A stretch of DNA of 12,085 bases from Geobacter sp. (GTDB lineage: Bacteria; Desulfobacterota; Desulfuromonadia; Geobacterales; Pseudopelobacteraceae). Made by a program: the position numbers and the translations under genes. Numbering within the stretch: the first letter of the stretch is position 1; the number at the start of each line of letters is the position of its first letter. Below, one piece after another: positions 1-5,650 of this stretch. The notes under the pieces were generated by a model, which was given only the letters and a program-made list of their open reading frames with translations, searched no databases and was not told where the DNA came from. Location of the stretch: positions 2,247 to 14,331 of the forward strand of contig DAIERH010000038.1 of assembly GCA_027346925.1 (NCBI GenBank), in the 5' to 3' direction.

Positions 1-1194
1 GAGCAGCTTGCCGCCCGGCTGGAACTCCCCGGGGACGAGCAGCCCGTCGCCTACGCCCTGTTTGCCCACTGCTTCACCTGCTCCAAGGACCTGACGGCAG
101 CGGTGCACATCAGCCGCGCCCTGAGCAGCCGGCGCATTGCCGTGCTGCGTTTCGACTTCACCGGCCTGGGGGAGAGTGGGGGGGAATTCGCCGCCACGAC
201 CTTTTCCTCCGAGGTGAGCGACCTGGTGGCGGCGGCCGGCTTCCTGGAGAGGGAGTATCAGGCACCCCGGCTGCTCATCGGCCACTCCCTGGGAGGGGCG
301 GCCGTGCTGGCTGCTGCCGCGGCGATCCCTTTGGCAGCAGCCGTGGTCACCATCGCCGCCCCGTACCACCCCGCCCAGGTGCGGAGCCTGCTGGGAGAGA
401 CGGCGGAGCAGATCAGGCGGGCCGGCCAGGCCACCGTCCGCATCGGCGGCCGCGACTTCACCATCCGCAAGAGCTTTCTGGATGACCTGGAGTCCCAGCA
501 CCCGGCCGAAACGCTGCAGCGGCTGACCGCGGCGCTGCTGGTGATGCACTCCCCCCGTGACCAGATGGTGGGAATCGGCAATGCCGCCGACATCTACCGG
601 GCCGCTCACCATCCCAAGAGCTTCGTCTCCCTCGACCCGGCCGACCATCTTCTTTCCGACGCCAGGGACTCCCGCTATGCCGGCGAGGTCATCGCCACCT
701 GGGCCGGACGCTACCTGGATCTGACCGAGGCGCCGGCCCCCTCCCGCGTCCCGCCGGCGGTGATCGACAACCGGGTGACGGCGCGCACCGGGGCGGAGGG
801 CTTTCGCACCGAACTGTTCGCCAACGGCTTCCCCCTGGTGGCCGACGAGCCGGTGGTGGACGGCGGCGGCAACGAGGGCCCCTCGCCCTACGAGTACCTG
901 CTGGCCGCGCTCGGCGCCTGCACCGGGATGACGCTCCAGATGTACGCCCGCCGCAAGGGGTGGCCTCTGGAGGAGGTGGTGGTGCGCCTCTCGCACCACA
1001 AGGTCCACGCCGATGACTGTCGCGACTGCGACGAGAATGATCGCCGGATCGACCGGTTCGAACGGGAGCTGGAACTGGCCGGGGAACTGGACGAGTCCCA
1101 GCGGCAGCGCCTGCTGGAGATCGCCGGGCAGTGCCCGGTACACCGCACCCTGACGGGAGAGGTGCGGATCGAAACCACCCTGCGGCCGGTCTGA
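1..1194 (+). CDS. Bifunctional alpha/beta hydrolase / OsmC-family protein (5' end cut by window)
   Basis: The frame is open from the first base, so the start lies before the window; 397 residues are visible. The N-terminal part is an alpha/beta hydrolase: visible residues 94-99 are the nucleophile elbow G-H-S-L-G-G with Ser96, followed by candidate acid and base residues in 'SPRDQMVG' and 'DPADHLLSD'. From about residue 255 an OsmC/Ohr-like domain follows, with 'GPSPYEYLLAALGACTGM' and the two conserved cysteines at visible Cys307 and Cys378 ('GQCPVHRTL'). OsmC-type cysteine pairs reduce organic or fatty-acid hydroperoxides; the hydrolase substrate is unknown. This two-domain architecture is a known family of roughly 400 residues, so only a few N-terminal residues are probably missing. 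No signal peptide is visible, so it is likely cytoplasmic. The next gene starts 37 bp downstream on the same strand and may be co-transcribed. Confidence 0.93.
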   Translation, partial: EQLAARLELPGDEQPVAYALFAHCFTCSKDLTAAVHISRALSSRRIAVLRFDFTGLGESGGEFAATTFSSEVSDLVAAAGFLEREYQAPRLLIGHSLGGAAVLAAAAAIPLAAAVVTIAAPYHPAQVRSLLGETAEQIRRAGQATVRIGGRDFTIRKSFLDDLESQHPAETLQRLTAALLVMHSPRDQMVGIGNAADIYRAAHHPKSFVSLDPADHLLSDARDSRYAGEVIATWAGRYLDLTEAPAPSRVPPAVIDNRVTARTGAEGFRTELFANGFPLVADEPVVDGGGNEGPSPYEYLLAALGACTGMTLQMYARRKGWPLEEVVVRLSHHKVHADDCRDCDENDRRIDRFERELELAGELDESQRQRLLEIAGQCPVHRTLTGEVRIETTLRPV

Positions 1195-1231
1195 TGGGCC
1201 GCCGGCGTGACACGACCCGGCGGAACAACGA

Positions 1232-1612
1232 ATGGGCTATTCCCTGCTTGCAGATGTGACGGTGCTTGTCCATGCCCTGTTCGTGCTCTTCGTGGTCTGC
1301 GGCGGGTTGGCGGTGCCCCGCTGGCCGAGGCTGGCCTGGCTCCACCTGCCTGCCGTCGTGTGGGGGGTGGCGATCGAATGTGCCGGGGGGATATGCCCTC
1401 TCACCTACCTGGAAAATCATTGGCGCCGTATGGGAGGGGCCGCCGGCTACGGGGGCTCCTTTATCCAGCGCTACCTGGAACCGCTCCTCTACCCGCTGGG
1501 CCTGACCCTGCACTCCCAGATGGCGTTGGGGCTGGCAGCGCTGCTCGTCAACCTCGCGGTCTATTGGTATCTGTGGAGGCGGCGCCGTTACAAAAACGAC
1601 GACCGCGGCTGA
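1232..1612 (+). CDS. DUF2784-family small inner-membrane protein
   Basis: The protein has 126 residues and about three hydrophobic segments (roughly 4-26, 34-52 and 95-116). It ends in an Arg-rich cytoplasmic-looking tail ('WRRRRYKNDD'). The pattern of a 'LADVTVLVHALFVLFVV' first helix, 'RWPRLAWLHLPAVVWG', the 'CPLTYLEN' motif at residues 55-62 and a late 'YLEPLLYPLGL' matches the DUF2784 family, whose function is unknown. The ribosome site before ATG 1232 is weak (GGCGGA, 6 bp upstream), so translation may depend on the upstream fusion gene, which stops 37 bp earlier. Nothing here reveals a substrate or partner. The gene is followed by a convergent minus-strand gene and a hairpin at 1691-1712. 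Confidence 0.85.
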   Translation: MGYSLLADVTVLVHALFVLFVVCGGLAVPRWPRLAWLHLPAVVWGVAIECAGGICPLTYLENHWRRMGGAAGYGGSFIQRYLEPLLYPLGLTLHSQMALGLAALLVNLAVYWYLWRRRRYKNDDRG

Positions 1613-1690
1613 TGGCCGGTCTTCCGCCGGGGAAGGCGGCGGTCTTGAGGGGTGACAAGCGGAGGCTCGGGGGACATGTGCGAAAAACGC

Positions 1691-1712
1691 CAGGCGGCCG
1701 AATAGCCGCCTG
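1691..1712 (-). terminator. Intrinsic terminator of the selenoprotein gene
   Basis: An 8-bp perfect stem (CAGGCGGC / GCCGCCTG) has a 6-base loop. Read on the minus strand it is followed by GCGTTTTTCG, which gives a short U-run. It starts 3 bases past the minus-strand stop at 1715. On the plus strand only TGTTT follows, so it may work weakly for the upstream DUF2784 gene as well. Confidence 0.75.
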
Positions 1713-1714
1713 TT

Positions 1715-2155
1715 TCAATGCTGGTTCCTCTGTTCGGGGGCGAGGGCCGGAGCGGCCGTTACCTCCCGCAGTGCCCGTTCGATGGCGGGTATGTCGCATC
1801 CGTCCACGATCCGCTGGCCGTTGTTGAAGACCACCATCGGCACGATCTCGCCGCCGTAGCGCCCGCGCCATTCCCGGCGCGCCTCCCGGTCCGTGCGGAT
1901 GTCCCGGCAGGTGTGGGGAATGCCTTTCTCGGTGAAAAACCTTTCCACCTCGGCGCAGTACGATCAGCCAAAGCCGACGTAGACGACGATGGTTGGAAAG
2001 CGGGCGCCGGCAGGATGCTCCCCGGCCGTTGCCGCACCGTATACGGGCAGGAGGAGGAAGAGGGCAAGGGCGAGGAGCAGCACCCCCCTTCCGGCGCCAC
2101 CGGTGCCCAGCCGGGTTGCGGACGCTGTTCTGTCGTTGTTGTGTCCATACTCCAT
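1715..2155 (-). CDS. Exported glutaredoxin-like selenoprotein (UxxC), read through in-frame TGA at 1964-1966
   Basis: Two open stretches lie in one frame with only a TGA between them. The upstream part (63 codons) has a hydrophobic segment at residues 24-39 and an A-x-A site near residue 44, like a signal peptide or anchor, then the first thioredoxin-fold strand 'FPTIVVYVGFG'. The next codon is TGA (residue 64), then Ser-Tyr-Cys67 and 'AEVERFFTEKGIPH', and later the cis-Pro motif 'EIVPMVVFNNG' and 'VDGCDIPAIERAL', typical of glutaredoxins. The TGA sits exactly where the first Cys of CxxC belongs, giving U-S-Y-C, and a SECIS-like hairpin follows at 1931-1949. The full product is about 146 residues. 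The expected role is thiol-disulfide or peroxide redox chemistry, probably in the periplasm. ATG 2155 has no good Shine-Dalgarno, so the exact start is uncertain. The alternative is a pseudogene with a Cys-to-stop change, made less likely by the hairpin and intact domains. Confidence 0.85.
1931..1949 (-). promoter_or_regulatory. Bacterial SECIS element inside the selenoprotein gene
   Basis: On the minus strand the 19 bases form GGTGGAAA-GGT-TTTTCACC, an 8-bp stem (one G-U pair in RNA) closed by a 3-base GGU loop. It begins 14 bases after the TGA, placing the loop about 22 bases downstream. Bacterial SECIS elements, which SelB binds, are short hairpins at this distance inside the reading frame with a G/GU in the apical loop. 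Structure and position fit; function is inferred. Confidence 0.75.
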
Positions 2156-2222
2156 GGGAGTTCGTCCATTACAGATCTTTGTTCATGTCGTCACCCTTGA
2201 AGCAGGGAGACCTTTTGCGGCA

Positions 2223-2236
2223 CCCCTGAAGAGGGG
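2223..2236 (-). other. Small hairpin between thioesterase and selenoprotein genes
   Basis: CCCCT / AGGGG forms a 5-bp stem with a 4-base loop in the 91-bp gap after the thioesterase stop. There is no T-run behind it on the minus strand, so it is at best a pause site or partial attenuator. Both minus-strand genes could share a transcript through it. Confidence 0.3.
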
Positions 2237-2246
2237 ATCCCGCGGT

Positions 2247-2735
2247 TCACTTCACGGGGATGGTGATGCAGAGGCACTCCCCCTCGGCATAGACCGCTTT
2301 CCTGCAGTAGATCTTCCCATGCACCACCACCTTGCGCCCCTCTGCCGAGATGACCCGGCTCTCCACGGTCACCACCTTCTGCAAAGGCAGCAGGTTGCGG
2401 AAGCTGACGTTCAGGTTGCCGACCACGATCGAATAGCCGGCGGCCCAGGCAGCCAGCCCCAGCACCTCATCCAGCACCGCGGCCATGGAACCGCCGTGGG
2501 CGTGCCCCGGCGGACCCTCGGTTTCGGGGCCGAACCAGATACGTGCCTGGAGTTGCTGCTCTTTGTCGCGGTAATAGCGAACCCGGAAGCGGTTGCCGTC
2601 CGGTTCGCCGGAGACGAAGCGCAACGATTCGCCCACCAGCGACGGTGCATCGAAGGGGACCCAGTCGGCTTCGCCGCTCAGGTCCGCGGTTGGGCAGGGA
2701 GGGGAGGGTACTTTTTCGGCAGGTGTTTTTACCAC
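2247..2735 (-). CDS. PaaI/THEM4-like hotdog-fold acyl-CoA thioesterase
   Basis: The protein has 162 residues from GTG 2735. The core has the hotdog thioesterase signature 'GHAHGGSMAAVLDEVLG' with H-G-G at residues 80-82 and the Asp-Glu pair just after it. Later strands include 'LNVSFRNLLPL' and 'VVTVESRV'. Enzymes of this type hydrolyse acyl-CoA or acyl-ACP thioesters in the cytoplasm; the acyl group cannot be read from sequence. Start choice: GTG 2735 is preceded by AAGGAG with a 7-base spacer, whereas the longer ATG 2759 has no ribosome site and would place that AAGGAG inside the coding region. The selenoprotein gene follows 91 bp downstream on the same strand, so the two may be co-transcribed. 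A TATAGT box at 2793-2798 is a possible promoter. Confidence 0.88.
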   Translation of the reverse strand: MVKTPAEKVPSPPCPTADLSGEADWVPFDAPSLVGESLRFVSGEPDGNRFRVRYYRDKEQQLQARIWFGPETEGPPGHAHGGSMAAVLDEVLGLAAWAAGYSIVVGNLNVSFRNLLPLQKVVTVESRVISAEGRKVVVHGKIYCRKAVYAEGECLCITIPVK

Positions 2736-2773
2736 AGGTGTTCTCCTTGAAATGGGCATTGCCGTTTACGGAA

Positions 2774-2798
2774 ACGTTCTTTGCGAAACGTCACTATA
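2774..2798 (-). promoter_or_regulatory. Possible promoter -10 and operator upstream of thioesterase gene
   Basis: On the minus strand TATAGT (2798-2793) resembles a -10 box, but the -35 at 17 bp spacing is poor (TTTATT). Just downstream lies an inverted repeat ACGTT (2774-2778) / AACGT (2787-2791), next to a GTTT...AAAC dyad. Repressor binding there is a guess from symmetry and position. Confidence 0.35.
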
Positions 2799-2891
2799 AC
2801 AGACTTTGTCGGGGGAATAAAGGGTGTCGAACAACATGCTCCACGAGGGGTTTCGAACGGCGCCATGGCCTGCATTGCCTGTAATTTTTGG

Positions 2892-2919
2892 TTGACTCCC
2901 GGCCCCGAAGGGGTACATT
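2892..2919 (+). promoter_or_regulatory. Sigma-70-like promoter for the exported hydrolase gene
   Basis: TTGACT (2892-2897) and TACATT (2914-2919) are separated by 16 bp. The spacer contains the dyad CCCC-GAA-GGGG (2903-2913). Transcription would begin near 2926, about 36 bases before the ATG at 2962 that has a strong Shine-Dalgarno. Confidence 0.55.
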
Positions 2920-2961
2920 TTTCAGCGTGCTGCAGATCCTCAGATGGAAAGGATAACCCCC

Positions 2962-4086
2962 ATGCAGATCGTAACCACACTCCTGAATCCTTGGCACCTT
3001 CCCGGCTTCTCCCGATTGGAATGCCTAAGCCCCGGCGTTCTCGATGCGCCATTCAGGCGACGCGGATTCAGGGCAGTGACAAAGACCATGGCAAGCGCCG
3101 CGGGCGGCATCGCCCTGGCACTGATGCTCGCCCTGCTCCCCGCAACGGCCGGGGCAGCGGATCACCAGCCGCTGTCCATCACCCTGGAAAATTACGACTA
3201 TCCCTATCCGGTCCACTACCTGCCCCTGACCATCGAAGGTCAGGACCTGCGCATGGCCTACATGGATGTGCCGCCGGAAGGGGCGGCGAACGGCCGGACG
3301 GTGCTCCTGCTGCACGGCAAGAATTTCTTCGGCGCCTACTGGCGCGACACCATTCGCGTCCTCAGCCATGGGGGCTACCGGGTCATCGTCCCCGACCAGA
3401 TCGGTTTCGGCAAGTCATCCAAGCCCGACATCCACTACAGCTTTCACCTACTGGCCGCTGCCACCAAAAAGGTGCTGGATGCGGCCAGGGTCGGCCAGGT
3501 GGCCGTGGTGGGGCATTCCATGGGGGGGATGCTGGCGACCCGTTTCGCCCTGATGTACCCCCAGGTCGTGACGCACCTGGTGCTGGAGAATCCCATCGGA
3601 CTTGAGGATTACCGCGCCTTCGTGCCCTATATGCCCCTTGAGGATGCGTACCGGAGAGAATTGAGCGCAACGCCGGAGGCTATCCACGCCTATCACAGGA
3701 CCTATTATGCACAGTGGCGGCCGGAGTATGACGAGTACGCCGATGTGGCCGTCCGTTGGCAGGGCTCCGGAGAATATCCCCGGCTGGCCATGTCCTCCGT
3801 CCTTACCTACCAGATGATCTACGAACAGCCGGTCTGTCACGAGTTTGGCGACATCAGGGCCAAGACCCTGCTGGTGATCGGCCAGGCGGACAGGACGGTG
3901 GTCGGCAAGGCCAGGGTGAAAAAGGAACTGCTCCCCCATGTGGGCCAGTACCCCGAACTGGGCAGGAAGACCGCGCACATGATCCCCGGCGCCAAGCTCG
4001 TCGAGCTGCCCAACGTGGGCCACATCCCCCACTTTGAGGCAAAGGGGCGCTTCCATGAGGAACTGCTCGCCTTCCTGGGGCGCTGA
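2962..4086 (+). CDS. Exported alpha/beta hydrolase
   Basis: From ATG 2962 the product is 374 residues. Residues about 43-65 ('MASAAGGIALALMLALL...ATAGA') look like a Sec signal peptide, so the enzyme is probably periplasmic. The hydrolase fold follows: oxyanion motif 'LLLHGKNFFG', nucleophile elbow G-H-S-M-G-G with Ser186, acid 'GQADRTV' with Asp310, and base 'NVGHIPH' with His354. The substrate is not evident; esterases, epoxide hydrolases and haloperoxidase-like enzymes share this layout. Start choice: ATG 2962 has AAAGGA with an 8-base spacer and lies behind a plausible promoter. It leaves an odd stretch of about 42 residues before the signal peptide. GTG 3076 or ATG 3088 would give a normal signal peptide but lack a good ribosome site; ATG 2944 is also in frame. 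The gene ends at a strong bidirectional terminator. Confidence 0.9.
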   Translation: MQIVTTLLNPWHLPGFSRLECLSPGVLDAPFRRRGFRAVTKTMASAAGGIALALMLALLPATAGAADHQPLSITLENYDYPYPVHYLPLTIEGQDLRMAYMDVPPEGAANGRTVLLLHGKNFFGAYWRDTIRVLSHGGYRVIVPDQIGFGKSSKPDIHYSFHLLAAATKKVLDAARVGQVAVVGHSMGGMLATRFALMYPQVVTHLVLENPIGLEDYRAFVPYMPLEDAYRRELSATPEAIHAYHRTYYAQWRPEYDEYADVAVRWQGSGEYPRLAMSSVLTYQMIYEQPVCHEFGDIRAKTLLVIGQADRTVVGKARVKKELLPHVGQYPELGRKTAHMIPGAKLVELPNVGHIPHFEAKGRFHEELLAFLGR

Positions 4087-4122
4087 CCCGCAGTCTCCCG
4101 AACGCTGCCCCGACCCAACCCA

Positions 4123-4156
4123 ATGCGAAAGGCGGCCAAACGGCCGCCTTTCGCAT
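4123..4156. terminator. Bidirectional hairpin terminator between convergent genes
   Basis: A perfect 15-bp stem (ATGCGAAAGGCGGCC / GGCCGCCTTTCGCAT) has a 4-base AAAC loop. It sits between the hydrolase stop (4086, plus) and the regulator stop (4196, minus). Its T-run is short (TTT within the stem arm) in both directions, but the stem is strong and the position suits both genes. Confidence 0.75.
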
Positions 4157-4195
4157 GCTGCGTACCTCCCCGCCGCCAGGATACCCCCCTGTCCG

Positions 4196-4540
4196 CTAAT
4201 CGTCCTCTCCGGGACGCTGCCGGATGGCGAACAGCGGCTCGAAGATCGCCTCGTGGCGGCAGACGGGACATTTGCCGGGCGGGGTGAGGCGGTCGCGCTT
4301 GGTGAAGACAAAGCCGCACGCGCGGCATTCGGCCGGCGTCACCTCCAGCAGTCCGCCGCTGGCGTGGATGCTGAGACGGATATGCTCCAGGTGGCCGTAC
4401 ACCTCCTTTTCCGTGATGTGCACCCGTGCGGATATCTCCTTGGCCGGGAGCGGCTGGTCGCGGATGAGCTCGATCACGGCGTGGCGCACCGTGTCCAGGG
4501 CCGGGCGGGGTACGGTCGGTTTTCGCGGTTTCTGTCCCAT
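4196..4540 (-). CDS. Small HTH plus zinc-ribbon protein, predicted transcriptional regulator
   Basis: The product is 114 residues from ATG 4540, which has GAGG 9 bases upstream. The in-frame ATG at 4615 is earlier but has no clear ribosome site. Residues about 14-65 look like a winged-helix domain: 'VRHAVIELIRDQPLPAKEISARVHITEKEVYGHLEHI'-type spacing of helix, turn and recognition helix (written here as two blocks, 18-36 and 37-54). Residues 72-94 form a zinc ribbon, Cys72-x2-Cys75 and Cys91-x2-Cys94, with 'GFVFTKRDRL' between, as in archaeal-type predicted regulators with an ArsR-like HTH followed by a rubredoxin-like ribbon. It is probably a cytoplasmic DNA-binding protein; the target is unknown. 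It lies 90 bp downstream of the YchJ-like gene on the same strand, suggesting shared transcription. Confidence 0.8.
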   Translation of the reverse strand: MGQKPRKPTVPRPALDTVRHAVIELIRDQPLPAKEISARVHITEKEVYGHLEHIRLSIHASGGLLEVTPAECRACGFVFTKRDRLTPPGKCPVCRHEAIFEPLFAIRQRPGEDD

Positions 4541-4630
4541 GGCTGCGGTCCTCACCGTGTCAAGGTTGCGTGGCCCGGAGGCCGAAACTCGGGCATTTCG
4601 AGCAAGGGCCGCCATGAAGGCGGATTCAGG

Positions 4631-5113
4631 TTACTTGCCGCAGCACTTCTTGTACTTGAGACCGCTCCCGCAGGTGCAGGGATCGTTACGCCCGATCTTG
4701 GTGACCGTGAGCGGTTTCGGGCGAACCATGGTGCCGTCGGTAAAAAGCCAGAGCCCGTTCTGCCGTTTGAACTGGGCGCACTCGTGATGCTCGCGCAGCA
4801 TCCCCTTGTCCCGGTAACGGGCGATAAATTCGACCTCGCCGGTGGTATCGCCGGGACCACCCCTGCGGGTAGAGATGATCTGGAGTCCCTGCCAGTCGGC
4901 GCCTTCGGCCCACTCCTTGGTCCCCTTGCGGTCATACCCCGTGCGATGATCGGGATGGGTGCTCTCGAACAGGAAATCCACCTCCACCCCCACATGGGCC
5001 GAATAGCGGGCCCGCATGAGTTTTTCCGCCGTTTCGGCGGGGCGCTTCCCGCTGATGACCGGTTCGCAACAATCGGAATAGGCAGCGCCGCTTCCGCAAG
5101 GACAGCTTTCCAT
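4631..5113 (-). CDS. YchJ-family protein with SEC-C zinc motifs at both ends
   Basis: The product is 160 residues. ATG 5113 is preceded by GAAGGAG with an 8-base spacer. The N-terminus carries C-P-C-G-S-G...C-C (Cys4, Cys6, Cys15, Cys16) and the C-terminus the SEC-C motif 'DPCTCGSGLKYKKCC' (Cys146, Cys148, Cys157, Cys158), each expected to bind one zinc. Between them residues 25-135 match the YchJ/UPF0225 middle domain with an NTF2-like fold, including 'LMRARYSAHV', 'VEFIARYRDKG' and 'WLFTDGTMV'. The length is normal for the family, whose exact function is not established. A TTGACA hexamer lies at 5170-5175 (minus strand) but has no convincing -10 partner. The small regulator gene follows after 90 bp. 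Confidence 0.92.
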   Translation of the reverse strand: MESCPCGSGAAYSDCCEPVISGKRPAETAEKLMRARYSAHVGVEVDFLFESTHPDHRTGYDRKGTKEWAEGADWQGLQIISTRRGGPGDTTGEVEFIARYRDKGMLREHHECAQFKRQNGLWLFTDGTMVRPKPLTVTKIGRNDPCTCGSGLKYKKCCGK

Positions 5114-5211
5114 GGTTGTTTCTCCTTCGAGGTATGTGCATCATTGCGGTGCCATGCGATCGGCACGCTTGTCAAACACTATCTGATAAGCTGGGAAGGT
5201 GTGGCCGGTGA

Positions 5212-5613
5212 TTACGGTTCAGCGCCGGCGGCAGGCACGAGCCTCAACAGCGGTATGATGCCGGTGTCCAGTTCCGCCATCCGCCCGGCCCCCAGGGTGA
5301 TCAGGGCCTCCCTGACACGGTCGGCGGCCATGACCAACTCCCCTGCGTCGATCCTCTGGCAGACCGGCCGCACACGGCGCAACTTGTCGGCCCCGCTGGC
5401 CAGCAGGAGCACGGCGCCCTTGAAGTTTCCTTCCCGCCAGTGGTGCAGCCCTACCGCGACCTGCAGCAGACCCTGGTAAAAATCCCGTATCTCGCCCTCC
5501 GACCCCACCCACAGCTCTTCCAGGGTCTCGTGGCATTCGAACCAGTCACCGCGGTTGAATTCGCCCAGGGCCCGCAGCAGCGCGCCCGATGGGGATTGGG
5601 TGCAACTGTTCAT
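5212..5613 (-). CDS. DUF309-family protein at the end of the liv operon
   Basis: The product is 133 residues from ATG 5613, with AAAGGG 6 bases upstream. The open frame extends further upstream, but that part overlaps livF and has no family similarity. The DUF309 signature is clear: 'FNRGDWFECHETLEELW' at residues 19-35 and 'FYQGLLQVAVGLHHW' at 45-59, with conserved His and Glu residues on an all-helical scaffold. The function of the family is not known; the H-E-x-L-E pattern suggests metal or substrate binding but this is speculative. It begins 37 bp after the livF stop on the same strand, so it is likely the last gene of the transporter transcript. No clear terminator was seen in the 98 bp behind it. 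Confidence 0.88.
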   Translation of the reverse strand: MNSCTQSPSGALLRALGEFNRGDWFECHETLEELWVGSEGEIRDFYQGLLQVAVGLHHWREGNFKGAVLLLASGADKLRRVRPVCQRIDAGELVMAADRVREALITLGAGRMAELDTGIIPLLRLVPAAGAEP

Positions 5614-5650
5614 GGCGTCCCTTTCTGCCCCTATGATGGGGTACCATTTC

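Noticed and set aside
689..1513. A 274-codon minus-strand open frame
   Set aside because: The Arg/Pro-rich translation has no domain and covers the hydrolase/OsmC and DUF2784 genes, which are real.
1715..1948. A free-standing 77-residue glutaredoxin fragment starting at GTG 1948
   Set aside because: It would lack the first strand and the active site, has no Shine-Dalgarno, and the frame continues upstream through the TGA into the missing parts, so it is better read as part of the selenoprotein.
2170..2190. A five-codon minus-strand ORF (Met-Asn-Lys-Asp-Leu-stop) ahead of the selenoprotein gene
   Set aside because: It has an AGGGTGA-like ribosome site but is too short to support as a leader peptide without conservation.
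5128..5150. A sigma-54-like TGGCAC...TGC pattern upstream of the YchJ-like gene (minus strand)
   Set aside because: GG and GC are separated by 12 bases rather than the required 10, so it does not fit a -24/-12 promoter.
4034..5479. A 481-codon plus-strand open frame
   Set aside because: It lies opposite the regulator, YchJ-like and DUF309 genes, which have clear family motifs, and its product is low-complexity with no recognisable domain. It is a GC-rich antisense shadow.
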